Source of the DNA: CBDAUN01 sp965200645
GTDB lineage: Bacteria > Pseudomonadota > Gammaproteobacteria > Arenicellales > JAJDZL01
Direction: 5' to 3'
Assembly (NCBI GenBank): GCA_965200645.1
Contig: CBDAUN010000003.1
Coordinates: 62,001-126,000 of the forward strand
DNA length: 64,000 nt
The position numbers and the translations under genes are program-made. The notes beneath the pieces are model-generated. The model was not told where the DNA came from. It did not search any database and was given only the letters and a program-made list of their open reading frames with translations. Positions 8,340-17,307 of this stretch are shown piece after piece. The number at the start of each line of letters is the position of its first letter. The first letter of the stretch is position 1.

Positions 8340-9760
8340 CAAGCGGAGCCGAATTGGAAGGAATACCGGCGGGTCATTCGTGGGATTTGCGTGAACATTG
8401 GCGAATCCGGCGCTGATGGATCGCCGAACAGCGCCAGTGGGCGATAATGTGCAGAAAAAGTACACGCCTGGTGGTGCCGCTCCTTTCGGGCGACCATCAG
8501 TGATCAGGCCGGTTGCGTGTTGAAGTCTCGAGCCGAGCGGGCATTGATACGCTCAAGCGCATTGCGTGCGGAGTACAGTCGTTTCCACTGATAGGTGTTA
8601 CGTGGCAAGGTGCCAATGGTACGAAGATTGTTCTCATCAAACTTCACGCGTACCACTCGACAGCGCGAATGCGGGGTACCGGCGTCTCGGTAGCATTGGT
8701 CACGGCCGAGACATTCGAACCCGTAGTGGGCGGCTGGACAGTGGTACTTGAGAGTTTGACGTGTCTTTTCGACACCGTGATAGGCCATCTGGCGAATTTG
8801 GCCGGTCTGTGGACAACGACAAGAGACTATTCCACGTTCGTCATAGATGAGGTGGTCGATGACATCGGCGTTGAGCGCCCGGGTCGGGTGTACTTCGCCT
8901 GGCAGGGCTGAGTCTTGCCACATTCGGCGAGTCTCGATCACTGCGGTGCCACCACTGCGGTGAATCATGCGGCGAAGCGGGTTGTCGTCCAGGCCACGGT
9001 CGGCGACGAAGGTCTGACAGCGTGCCCCTGCAGGGCGGTTCAAGTACTGCTCGACGAGTGCTTTACTGTGACGATGTTCACTTTCATTGGCGGGACGGGT
9101 GGTCCAGTTGATTGGAATTTCATAGCGTACGTCAGCTAACCAGTGTGTCTTGTAGCCGAACCAGCGTTTAGTAATCTTTTGTTCACGTCCAGTGTGGTCG
9201 GTACTGAAGTAGGAGTGGCATCCCCAGGCGGCGTCCGGGTCTGATGGCGGGCCGGTGCGGGCCGTACGACGTCCAGTCGAATGCGAGCGAAGGGCTTTGC
9301 CGTCAAAGCCCACATCAGCCCCGAAGTCCGGCAGTCGTTCTACCAGCTCGTCGGTCAGCCGCTGCTGCATCTGGCTTAAACCGGCAACGTCGCGTTCGAC
9401 TTCGAGCACCACCGCGATAAAGCGACTCAACGTACTTTTTGATGGCACCCGGTAGTCGATGTCGTTGTACCCATCGCCGTAATGTTCAAACCCGCAAGAT
9501 GCGCATCAACGATGGATTGCGCTTTAACTCTCGGCGCAGGGACTCGATTGAAGAATGCGGGTAGACGCTGCGCGCGATCAGTGCGGTGAGCATCGCCTTG
9601 GCGGGCCATTCGCAGCGCGTGCCTTGGCGCCGCAGGTTGATCTCATGGGCGAGGTCGTCAAGTTTCATGGTTTCGACCACCATCGTTAAACGGGTCAGGT
9701 CACTGTGCGCATCGAACATGTGCCAGGAAAACAGCGTATTATTGATCATGGTCGCACCTG
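8340..9760 (-). mobile_element. Insertion sequence remnant, IS4/IS5/IS1182-type DDE transposase
   Basis: A block visibly richer in G+C than its AT-rich surroundings, carrying a broken DDE transposase on the minus strand. The edges are approximate, set by the composition change and the transposase limits. I searched by eye for terminal inverted repeats and target duplications and found none that convinced me, so the element is probably decayed. It sits between the Liv-type operon and the monooxygenase-hydrolase pair. Confidence 0.7.
8504..9749 (-). pseudogene. Frameshifted DDE transposase
   Basis: The N-terminal piece (9749-9486, InsH-like DUF772 region) ends at a TGA. The remainder continues in the +1 frame (GFEHYGDGYN then VPSKSTLSRF) to 8504, with the acidic residues of a DDE_Tnp_1 domain in GFDGKAL, VADRGLDD and ARNALERIN. 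Skipping one base near 9492 restores a continuous reading frame across the junction, so a single-base insertion explains the break. The C terminus also stops soon after the final glutamate motif, shorter than usual for such transposases. Programmed frameshifting is possible but I see no slippery heptamer. Confidence 0.75.
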
Positions 9761-10139
9761 ATGGGTGGTAGTTTGATTAATCAAGTAGCCATGCTACTGG
9801 AGACGTCCTGAGGATGCGGCATATTATTAAGCAATATCAATCGTCTATGTGTTTGATAGTGGCATATATGGGGGTTGTGGGGTGGAATTTGTGGTGTAGC
9901 GCCGAAAATCGCCTAAAACCCGGCCAAAAAGCCCTTTTGTGGGGTAAACGAATAATTAGCCATTGAAAACAACAGTCAAATCAACACACTACAGCACCCG
10001 AAACCCTCTCAGGACATTAATTCGGAATTCGAGCTCAACTGTGGAAGGATTGTAGAAGGTTGAGGGATACTGAACATCTACTAGTCGTTAGGTGCTAAGC
10101 AATTGATAATCAGTATAGAAATAGTGATAGTTGGGGAGG
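9761..10139. other. Gene-free stretch right of the insertion element
   Basis: No supported gene. The sequence passes from a moderately G-rich segment (about 9840-9960), probably the outer end of the insertion element, back to AT-rich host sequence. It contains a GAATTCGAGCTC string at 10025-10036. Confidence 0.4.
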
Positions 10140-11177
10140 TTAAAACGCAGGCATTACTTTTTCGATGAATCTAACGAGGGATGCCTTTTTCCGTTGAAAG
10201 TCCTGTCCCGCATCAATCCAAAAGACATATTGATCAAAACCAAGTTGTTTATACATTTGGATTCTCTCAATAACCGAGGAAGAATCCCCCAGAACATTGT
10301 TCTTGAGCATTTTGTCCGGACTAAATATAGAATTTTCTTGAATTTCCTCTTCAGTTATTTGCCCGATCAATCCATCTCGAAAGGGACGGTTATTTTTCAT
10401 CACGACACCAAAAAGGTTATAGAACATACTGATTTCATCCGCTGCCATTGCGATGTCTGCTTTATTGCTACCAACATAAGTGTGTCGCAAAAGCATGGCT
10501 TTAGGCTTAAAAGTGCTGTTGGGGTATTTGGCACAGGCAGCCTTATATTTTTGAGCTAGACTTTCGACTTCATCGTCGCCTCGCCACAACGGAGTGACTT
10601 GGACATTGCAATAATTTTCAATGGCAAATTCGTGACTGTTTTCGTGACGGGCAGCAATCCAAAGTGGGGGATGAGGTTTTTGCAGGGGCAATGGGACGGA
10701 AGTCGTTGTAGGAAAACTCCAGTGCTCGCCTTTATGTTCATAGTTACCTTCCCACAACTTTTGTATGGCAGGTACCAATTCTCGCAACCTTTGTCCTGCT
10801 GCCCATGCATCAACACCTGGTACCAGTCGTTCGTATTCGTAGTTATAGGCACCCCGACCGATTCCTATTTCCAACCGACCTTCAGTGAGAATGTCCGCCA
10901 TGGCAATTGACCCGGCTAGATTGATTGGGTGCCAATAGGGTGCTACGATCGTCCCCGTCCCCAGACGAATGTGCTTCGTTCGATGGGCAAGATCAACCAA
11001 ACTGATGAGGGGATTGGGAGCCATCGTAAAGTTCAATGCGTGGTGCTCGCCAGTCCAAATAGTATGCATGCCGCCGCTGTCGGCGATCTGACAAAGTTCA
11101 ATAAACTCCTGGTAGAGTTGATACTGACTTTGATCGGAAGTGACACGCTTCGCATGTATAAAGAGAGAAAACTTCAT
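10140..11177 (-). CDS. Luciferase-like (LLM) flavin-dependent monooxygenase
   Basis: A 345-residue protein with the bacterial-luciferase fold pattern: MKFSLFIHA at the start, WTGEHH near residue 37, RLGTGTIVAPYWHP near residue 71, GRLEIGIGRG near residue 98 and PPLWIAARHENS near residue 168. Such enzymes use reduced FMN to oxidise small organic substrates. The ATG at 11177 overlaps the stop of the upstream hydrolase as ATGA, so the two are translationally coupled; a longer in-frame start at 11207 lies inside the hydrolase gene. Substrate is unknown. Proximity to tmm suggests small organic nitrogen or sulfur compounds, but that is inference. Confidence 0.8.
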   Translation of the reverse strand: MKFSLFIHAKRVTSDQSQYQLYQEFIELCQIADSGGMHTIWTGEHHALNFTMAPNPLISLVDLAHRTKHIRLGTGTIVAPYWHPINLAGSIAMADILTEGRLEIGIGRGAYNYEYERLVPGVDAWAAGQRLRELVPAIQKLWEGNYEHKGEHWSFPTTTSVPLPLQKPHPPLWIAARHENSHEFAIENYCNVQVTPLWRGDDEVESLAQKYKAACAKYPNSTFKPKAMLLRHTYVGSNKADIAMAADEISMFYNLFGVVMKNNRPFRDGLIGQITEEEIQENSIFSPDKMLKNNVLGDSSSVIERIQMYKQLGFDQYVFWIDAGQDFQRKKASLVRFIEKVMPAF

Positions 11178-11983
11178 AAAGAACCATCTGGTGAATCGGC
11201 ATTGCATTCAAGCCACTGCTGTAAAGTTGCATTGACATGGACCGGTGAAGTTAGATTTACCATGTGTCTGTGATTAGGCACTACATGTAGTATTGAGTTC
11301 GGAATTTGATCGGAAATCTTGGTTGCGTCCAATTCAGTGGAGTTTGGGTCGGCGCCACCTGTCAAAACCAATGCTGGACACTCAATTTCGCACAACCGTT
11401 TTGCAAACGTTGTATCACCAAATGCAAAAGCCTGGTATGCCTGTGCGTATGCTTCGGCATCGGTGCTTTTCAACCAAGATTTAGTCTGTGCATGCAAATC
11501 ACTGAATTGAGGTGCGTCATCGTACCAGCGTTGCAGAGTACTTTCAACTTCAATAGTACCCTTAGTTGCCTTAGCCAGACGCTTAATTACTGCTAACCTT
11601 GCTTCCTTCGATCGTTTATACACACAACTTAGTAAAGCAACTCGACGTACTTTTTCCGAATGAGTGATCGCATAACCCGCACAAATTAGCGCGCCTAGTG
11701 AGTGACCAACTAGGTTAATATTTTGCAGACTAAGTCCTGTCAGTACTTCATGCAACCAATTGACGAAATCCTCCAAATTTGAGTTTGGCTCGAGCATGAC
11801 ACTCTTACCGTGTCCCGGAAGGTTAATCGCTACTACTCGATGGGACTTGCTAAAGTGATGCAGTTGAGGCTCCCAAGCTTCGAAGTTTAGTCCAACACCG
11901 TGGACAAAAACTAGCGGCTCACCATCACCACAGTAACAGTACTCGGTCACTTTTTGTTGTGCTTGATACTCTAAGATTCTCAT
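11174..11983 (-). CDS. Alpha/beta hydrolase coupled to the LLM monooxygenase
   Basis: A 269-residue cytoplasmic alpha/beta hydrolase with the oxyanion segment FVHGVGLN near residue 27, the nucleophile elbow GHSLGA near residue 93, an acid in LTGGADPN and the catalytic histidine region NHRHM. It is the first gene of a two-gene leftward operon with the LLM monooxygenase. In such pairs the hydrolase often cleaves the ester or acyl product of the monooxygenase; here that is inference. The ATG at 11983 is the natural start. Confidence 0.8.
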   Translation of the reverse strand: MRILEYQAQQKVTEYCYCGDGEPLVFVHGVGLNFEAWEPQLHHFSKSHRVVAINLPGHGKSVMLEPNSNLEDFVNWLHEVLTGLSLQNINLVGHSLGALICAGYAITHSEKVRRVALLSCVYKRSKEARLAVIKRLAKATKGTIEVESTLQRWYDDAPQFSDLHAQTKSWLKSTDAEAYAQAYQAFAFGDTTFAKRLCEIECPALVLTGGADPNSTELDATKISDQIPNSILHVVPNHRHMVNLTSPVHVNATLQQWLECNADSPDGSL

Positions 11984-12276
11984 GCTTTACGAGACATAAA
12001 ACTCAATTATTTCAATCAAATAAATTGATGCTAACTCGACCAAGTCACATTGTAAAGAGTTCAAATATCGTATTTAATCAACAGCAATATAATGAAAATT
12101 GTGGAGTTCCAGCAGATTAAATGGAATAGTCAATATGCTATACTGAAATATTTACATCAATATGGAAATTGTGCTTACTAAATTGGAATTAGTTGGTGAA
12201 ATATCACGTTAGTTAATTTCAATTTCGTAACCGATTGCGGTTAAACAAAATTTCTGAATTACTTGGAGACAAGAAT
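11984..12276. other. Divergent intergenic region upstream of tmm
   Basis: About 290 bases of very AT-rich DNA between the leftward hydrolase and rightward tmm, so both promoters must lie here. I did not find a TTGACA-like box with a well-spaced -10 that stands out. An upstream in-frame TTG at 12235 was rejected as the tmm start. Confidence 0.4.
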
Positions 12277-13614
12277 ATGACACGAGTGGCAATCATTGGG
12301 GCAGGACCTTGCGGAATGTCTCAACTACAAGCGTTTGCATCTGCTGAAGCAAAAGGCGCACAGATCCCTGAAGTAGTTTGCTATGAAAAGCAAGGAGATT
12401 GGGGAGGATTGTGGAACTATACGTGGCGTACTGGAACTGATGAGTTTGGTGAGCCTGTGCATGGAAGCATGTATCGCTATCTATGGTCTAACGGTCCAAA
12501 GGAGTGTTTGGAGTACGCTGATTACACCTTCGAAGAGCACTTTGGGAAAATGATTGCGTCCTACCCGCCAAGAGCTGTTCTGGCGGATTATATCAAGGGT
12601 CGTGTCGAAAAGTCAGGCGCCCGTAAGTGGTGTAAATTTAATCACGCAGCACATGGTGTTGAGTACTGCGAGGACAGCGGAAAATTTACCGTTACAGTCA
12701 GAAACCTGTCTGAAGACCGAACAGAGTCAAGCGAGTTCGATTATGTTGTGGTGGCCTCTGGTCACTTTTCCGTGCCGAATGTTCCACAATTTGAAGGTTT
12801 TGATTCATATAACGGTCGCTTATTACATGCCCATGACTTTAGAGATGCAAGAGAATTCGAAGGCGACGATGTATTAATTATTGGCACCAGTTACTCTGCT
12901 GAGGACATCGCTTCACAGTGTCATAAGTATGGTGCCAAATCCATTACCATTAGTCACAGAACGGCTCCAACAGGATTTCATTGGCCGAGCAGCTTTGAAG
13001 AAGTACCGTTATTGACCCGAGTAGAGGGGAAAACTGCACACTTTAAAGATGGCAGCAGTAAGAAATTTGATGGCATCATCCTTTGTACGGGTTACCTTCA
13101 CCATTTTCCATTTTTGGCTGATGAATTAAGGCTTCAAACCAGCAACAGAATGTGGCCAACAGGAATCTATAAAGGTGTCATATGGGAGGACAATCCAAAG
13201 GTCAGTTATCTTGGCATGCAGGATCAATATTTCACTTTTAACATGTTCGACGTTCAAGCTTGGTATGTACGAGACGTGATTATGGGCCGAATTCAGTTAC
13301 CTTCAAAGGATGAGATGCGCGCCCACACTGCAAAATGGAGTGAACGTGAAGGAACACTTGAAAACTATGAGCATGAAATCTGGTTTCAGGGTGACTACAT
13401 CAAAGAATTGGCTGCAGAGGTGGATTATCCGGAATTTGATGTGGAGGCGATCAACCAAACGTTTATGACATGGGAGCATCACAAGCATGAGGACATCCTT
13501 GGCTATCGCAACAACACTTATGCTTCAATCATGACTGGGAACATGCAAGTAGTTCACCATACGCCTTGGATTGAGGCGATGGATGATTCCATGGAAAGTT
13601 ACTTGGGTAATTGA
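12277..13614 (+). CDS. tmm: Trimethylamine monooxygenase (flavin-containing)
   Basis: A 445-residue class B flavin monooxygenase that oxidises trimethylamine to TMAO with FAD and NADPH; characterised homologues also oxidise dimethylsulfide. It has the FAD motif GAGPCG at residues 8-13, an NADPH-site motif GTSYSAED, and YNGRLLHAHDF, which fits the FMO signature FxGxxxHxxxF except for tyrosine at position one. Segments such as MYRYLWSNGPKECLE and the C-terminal HHTPWIEA match bacterial Tmm closely as I remember it. The ATG at 12277 has GGAG 8 bases upstream and yields the family length. Tdm in the same neighbourhood supplies the next step. It is followed by a strong terminator. Confidence 0.92.
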   Translation: MTRVAIIGAGPCGMSQLQAFASAEAKGAQIPEVVCYEKQGDWGGLWNYTWRTGTDEFGEPVHGSMYRYLWSNGPKECLEYADYTFEEHFGKMIASYPPRAVLADYIKGRVEKSGARKWCKFNHAAHGVEYCEDSGKFTVTVRNLSEDRTESSEFDYVVVASGHFSVPNVPQFEGFDSYNGRLLHAHDFRDAREFEGDDVLIIGTSYSAEDIASQCHKYGAKSITISHRTAPTGFHWPSSFEEVPLLTRVEGKTAHFKDGSSKKFDGIILCTGYLHHFPFLADELRLQTSNRMWPTGIYKGVIWEDNPKVSYLGMQDQYFTFNMFDVQAWYVRDVIMGRIQLPSKDEMRAHTAKWSEREGTLENYEHEIWFQGDYIKELAAEVDYPEFDVEAINQTFMTWEHHKHEDILGYRNNTYASIMTGNMQVVHHTPWIEAMDDSMESYLGN

Positions 13615-13620
13615 GAATAA

Positions 13621-13655
13621 TCGCTGGCCCGGTACCGGGCTGGCGATACCTTTTA
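13621..13655 (+). terminator. Terminator after tmm (possibly shared with phoU)
   Basis: A GC-rich palindrome centred on gcccggtaccgggc, extended on both sides by tcgctg/tggcga with two G-U pairs in RNA, then a short T-run. It lies between the convergent tmm and phoU genes, so it can serve both directions, though the T-tract favours the rightward one. Confidence 0.75.
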
Positions 13656-13659
13656 TAAT

Positions 13660-14397
13660 TTAGTTGTCTTCGTTCCCCACATCTTCTTCGCGTGCAACTT
13701 TTTTGATTTGCTTGAGACTTGAGTGTCTTATGTCCTTGCCGCGAGCGAAGTAAATCACATACTCACAAATATTGCAGGCACGGTCGGCAACTCTTTCCAG
13801 TGACCGTGTAGCCCAGATGATTTCAATAGCATTGGGAATTCCATCAATATCTCGACGCATATTCTTTTCTGTGCGGCGCAGCACACTACGGTAATCCTTC
13901 TCCACTTGTTCGTGTTCTATCATCACTTCCATAGCTTTTTCAACGTTGGATTGTGCGAACGCAACAAGTGCTTCTCGAGTGAACTGCAGAGAGTGCATTC
14001 CAAGAACTTCGAGATCTTCTATGTCAGTCTCACTGGTACTTTCAGCGAGTTTCATGGCTACACGAGCGACACGGTCTATTTCATCTCCCATTCGCTCAAG
14101 ATCATTTACAGTTTTGATTACAGATATAACAAACCGCAAATCGCTGGCTGCAGGCTGACGTCGGGCGATGAGCTGCAAACACAACTCATCGTTTTCGACT
14201 TCCATCCGATTAACAAGATCTTCTCGGAGTCTGACTTGCTTTGCGAGTTTACTATTGTTGTTGGCCAATGCTTCAACAGAATCTTCCAACTGCTGTTCCA
14301 CAAGCCAGCCCATTTCGAGCGCCTTGGTCCTCAGGTTCTCAAGTTCTACGTCGTAACTTAACGAGTAGTGTCCTTCAATTCCAGGTCCGGTTGCCAT
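13660..14397 (-). CDS. phoU: Phosphate transport/signalling regulator PhoU
   Basis: A 245-residue all-helical protein with the duplicated PhoU bundle and its metal-binding motifs (DLERMGDEIDRVA near residue 100, SLERVADRACNICEYV near residue 205). PhoU links Pst transport to PhoR signalling and damps the Pho response. It is divergently oriented from pstS here, not at the end of pstSCAB as in E. coli. No phoB or phoR is visible in the window. Confidence 0.92.
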   Translation of the reverse strand: MATGPGIEGHYSLSYDVELENLRTKALEMGWLVEQQLEDSVEALANNNSKLAKQVRLREDLVNRMEVENDELCLQLIARRQPAASDLRFVISVIKTVNDLERMGDEIDRVARVAMKLAESTSETDIEDLEVLGMHSLQFTREALVAFAQSNVEKAMEVMIEHEQVEKDYRSVLRRTEKNMRRDIDGIPNAIEIIWATRSLERVADRACNICEYVIYFARGKDIRHSSLKQIKKVAREEDVGNEDN

Positions 14398-14560
14398 GAG
14401 TGTGCTTTAAGTAGAATAAAAGATAATCAATTTATTCAATCAATTCAATATTATAAGTGCGATAGAATTGAAATTCAATTGAACAAGTATGGAATTACCA
14501 ATCTAGTGAGGCATAAAAATCAACAATTCCAAATACTTATGTTGTTGTAGAAAAAAGTGC

Positions 14561-14589
14561 TTGACATTGCAAAGTAGTTTCATAATATA
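14561..14589 (+). promoter_or_regulatory. Candidate pstS promoter
   Basis: TTGACA at 14561-14566 is followed after 16-17 bases by an AT-rich -10-like stretch (taatat/aatata). It lies about 75 bases before the pstS start. A clear Pho box (tandem CTGTCAT-like heptamers) was not found by eye, so phosphate control here is assumed from gene content. Confidence 0.5.
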
Positions 14590-14666
14590 AATTCGAATCC
14601 AAGGGTTCAAACACAATTAATTTGGTCTGTTCAGGCCGCCTTTTTTACCTTTTTAGGAGAGTAATG

Positions 14667-15731
14667 ATGAGACGACTAATTTTCAGACTAAAGTTCACTG
14701 TGGTTCCTTTGACCGTTGTAGCCTTTTTGTCATCTTCGCTTATACAAGCAGCTGACAGGGACTATATCAGCATCGTAGGTTCTTCAACTGTTTATCCATT
14801 TGCTACGGTCGTGGCCGAAAGATTTGGAACAGGGTCAGTGTACAACACGCCGATTATTGAATCGACGGGATCCGGTGGCGGACTTAAGTTGTTCTGCGCC
14901 GGAATCGGAATTAAGCACCCAGACATCACTAACGCTTCACGACGAATTAAAAAGTCTGAAGTAGAGCGATGTGCAGAAAATGGAATTTCAGATATTGTCG
15001 AGGTGAAATTTGGTTACGATGGTATTGTCATTGCAAATTCCATTGAGAAGTCTAGGTACGAGCTTACCAAGCAACAAGTATTCTTGGCTTTGGCTAAGGA
15101 TGTTCCATCACCTGATGGTGCTGAAAAGTTAGTGCCAAATCCCTACAAGAGGTGGAGCGATATCGACGCATCTCTTCCCAATGAAGAGATTCGGGTACTC
15201 GGTCCCCCTCCAACATCCGGTACTCGTGATGCGTTTGCCGAGTTAGCTCTTGAAGGAGGTTGCAAGACTTATGACTGGATCAAAGCTATTAGAAAGCAGG
15301 ACAAAAAGGTTTATAAGGCCATTTGTCACACAGTTCGAGAAGATGGTGCTTGGGTTGAGGCTGGAGAAAATGACAACTTGATTGTTCAGAAAATTCAAGC
15401 TGATTCCCGAACACTTGGAGTTTTTGGGTTCAGTTTTCTAGAGCAAAACTCTGACATAATTCAAGGCGCTACGATGAACGGTGTCGCCCCTGAGTTCGAG
15501 AATATTGCTAGTGGTAGTTATGGCATTTCTCGTCCGTTGTACTTCTATGTAAAGTCTGCCCACGTAGAATTAATTCCGGGCATTAAGGAATACCTAGCAG
15601 AGTTTACCAGCGACAGGGCTTGGGGCGAAGATGGTTATTTGGTCGACAAGGGCATGATTCCAATGCCAACAGCCGAACGTTCAAAATTCGCTGATGATGC
15701 GATGAATATGACATCCTTGGCGATGAATTAA
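14667..15731 (+). CDS. pstS: Phosphate ABC transporter substrate-binding protein PstS
   Basis: A 354-residue periplasmic phosphate-binding protein. A Sec signal ending in IQAA is followed by IVGSSTVYPF and ESTGSGGG, the phosphate-binding loop motifs, and PPTSGTRDAF near residue 190. AGGAGA at 14655-14660 positions the ATG at 14667 with normal spacing; an adjacent ATG at 14664 is also possible, whereas the long upstream extension is not. It begins the pstSCAB operon and is divergent from phoU. It belongs to the long PstS group that accompanies long PstC and PstA subunits. Confidence 0.92.
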   Translation: MRRLIFRLKFTVVPLTVVAFLSSSLIQAADRDYISIVGSSTVYPFATVVAERFGTGSVYNTPIIESTGSGGGLKLFCAGIGIKHPDITNASRRIKKSEVERCAENGISDIVEVKFGYDGIVIANSIEKSRYELTKQQVFLALAKDVPSPDGAEKLVPNPYKRWSDIDASLPNEEIRVLGPPPTSGTRDAFAELALEGGCKTYDWIKAIRKQDKKVYKAICHTVREDGAWVEAGENDNLIVQKIQADSRTLGVFGFSFLEQNSDIIQGATMNGVAPEFENIASGSYGISRPLYFYVKSAHVELIPGIKEYLAEFTSDRAWGEDGYLVDKGMIPMPTAERSKFADDAMNMTSLAMN

Positions 15732-15742
15732 CTCAATTGTTG

Positions 15743-15772
15743 AGTCGATTAAGACTGAAGTCTTAGTTGACT
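15743..15772 (+). promoter_or_regulatory. Hairpin between pstS and pstC
   Basis: Arms of 13 bases (15743-15755 and 15760-15772) pair with one mismatch and G-U pairs around a TGAA loop. No proper T-run follows. It probably limits read-through or protects the 3' end of pstS mRNA, keeping the binding protein above the membrane subunits. Confidence 0.5.
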
Positions 15773-15915
15773 AGTTATTAATTAATGACTTGGCGACTGC
15801 TGGGTTGACAGTTGCACAATGAAACGACTGATCAGTTCGGCATTGCCAAGCGTTGCTTTATTTTTTCTGCCGCTAGGACAAGGCATTTAGTTCTTACAAC
15901 CGCCGTCAAATATTT
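15773..15915. other. Spacer between pstS and pstC
   Basis: No gene is visible. No convincing internal promoter was found, so pstC is probably reached by read-through from pstS. Confidence 0.35.
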
Positions 15916-17307
15916 ATGAACGTATCTGTATTGGTGCTAATTTTGCTTGTTGCATCATCGGCGTACTTTTTTATTGCCAAGCGTCGGTCGATAGGTATAG
16001 CTAAACGCGTAGGCGGGATTCGAAACTTACATTCTGCTCCTGCTTACTACGGGGCGGTCACTGCGTTTTCGTTTTGTTTGCCCGCATTCATTCTGCTTGG
16101 ATTTTGGCTTTATATCGAGCAGTCGATCATACTGAAGATGGTCTTAGAAGAGTTCTTTCCGGACTATCGTTCAATGGCGGAAGTTGACCTCAATCTGCTT
16201 ATTAGCCAAATTCAGATTCTAGCTCAGTCCTCGCAGATGGAATCTCTGCGGGAATTAGAATCCTTAGCTTTCGCTTCTGAACGCTATCAGGAACTGGTTC
16301 TGTACAGCCGGTCTATGCGAAACGCAGCTGTGATTGCACTCGGTGCCAGTGTTGGCACAGCCGTGCTGTTCTTGATTTCAGAGCGATTTCAAGCACGGAT
16401 TGTTTCGGAGACAATCGTTCGGTCACTACTGTTTATCAGTTCGCTGATCGCCATATTTACCACCCTTGGAATAATTCTTTCGGTGCTGTTTGAAGCGATC
16501 CGATTTTTTCAGACGGTGCCAATTATGGACTTTCTGTTCGGACTGCAGTGGAGTCCTCAAATTGCGATTCGTGAAGATCAGGTAGGGTCATCAGGTTCAT
16601 TTGGTAGTGTCCCGTTATTCACTGGCACCTTGCTTGTAGCTGCAGTAGCAATGGCGATTGCAGTCCCCATTGGGTTGCTGTCGGCAATCTATTTATCCGA
16701 TTATGCCTCACCCACAGTGCGCGCCATTGCCAAGCCTACACTGGAGGTACTTGCAGGGATTCCGACTGTCGTTTACGGATTTTTCGTTGTCTTGGTAGTG
16801 GCACCAGGAATACACGACTTCGGAGTTACTTTAGGACTCGACATTGCACATGAAAGTGCATTGGCTGCCGGTTTGGTCATGGGGATAATGATTATTCCGT
16901 TTGTCTCATCACTATCTGATGATGTGATGTCAGCAGTTCCTCAGTCAATTCGAGAAGCATCGTTGGCTATAGGAGCCACACGCTCAGAAACCATCAAAAA
17001 AGTTGTCTTTCCAGCTGCTCTGCCTGGCATTGTTGGTGCGTTGTTACTTGCTGTATCAAGAGCAATCGGTGAAACAATGATTGTGTTAATGGGAGCAGGG
17101 CTGGCCGCGAATATGACTGCAAACCCACTTGAATCGGTAACAACAGTAACGGTACAAATTGTTACGTTACTTGTTGGTGACCAAGAGTTTGACAACCCCA
17201 AGACTTTGGCCGCATTCGCATTGGGGTTGACTTTATTCATTGTCACTTTAGTTTTGAATTTCACGGCGCTTCGAATTATCCGAAAATATAGTGAGCAGTA
17301 TGAATAA
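15916..17307 (+). CDS. pstC: Phosphate ABC transporter permease PstC (long form)
   Basis: A 463-residue inner-membrane permease with an N-terminal extension of about 200 residues (two hydrophobic segments plus a periplasmic portion) before the canonical PstC core. The core contains the EAA-type loop EASLAIGATRSETIKKVVFPAALPGI near residue 350 (described here in part). This long form is common in proteobacteria with DUF3333-containing PstA partners. The end overlaps pstA by 8 bases. No strong ribosome binding site is visible before the ATG. Confidence 0.9.
   Translation: MNVSVLVLILLVASSAYFFIAKRRSIGIAKRVGGIRNLHSAPAYYGAVTAFSFCLPAFILLGFWLYIEQSIILKMVLEEFFPDYRSMAEVDLNLLISQIQILAQSSQMESLRELESLAFASERYQELVLYSRSMRNAAVIALGASVGTAVLFLISERFQARIVSETIVRSLLFISSLIAIFTTLGIILSVLFEAIRFFQTVPIMDFLFGLQWSPQIAIREDQVGSSGSFGSVPLFTGTLLVAAVAMAIAVPIGLLSAIYLSDYASPTVRAIAKPTLEVLAGIPTVVYGFFVVLVVAPGIHDFGVTLGLDIAHESALAAGLVMGIMIIPFVSSLSDDVMSAVPQSIREASLAIGATRSETIKKVVFPAALPGIVGALLLAVSRAIGETMIVLMGAGLAANMTANPLESVTTVTVQIVTLLVGDQEFDNPKTLAAFALGLTLFIVTLVLNFTALRIIRKYSEQYE

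Noticed and set aside
10025..10036. GAATTCGAGCTC, identical to the EcoRI-SacI part of common cloning polylinkers
   Set aside because: Only 12 bases match and the flanks do not continue as vector sequence, so coincidence is the simplest reading.
10131..10559. A 142-codon rightward open frame opposite the LLM monooxygenase gene
   Set aside because: It is the antisense shadow of a well-supported gene and has no family features.
14400..14660. Pho box before pstS
   Set aside because: I looked for tandem CTGTCAT-like repeats and found none good enough to report.
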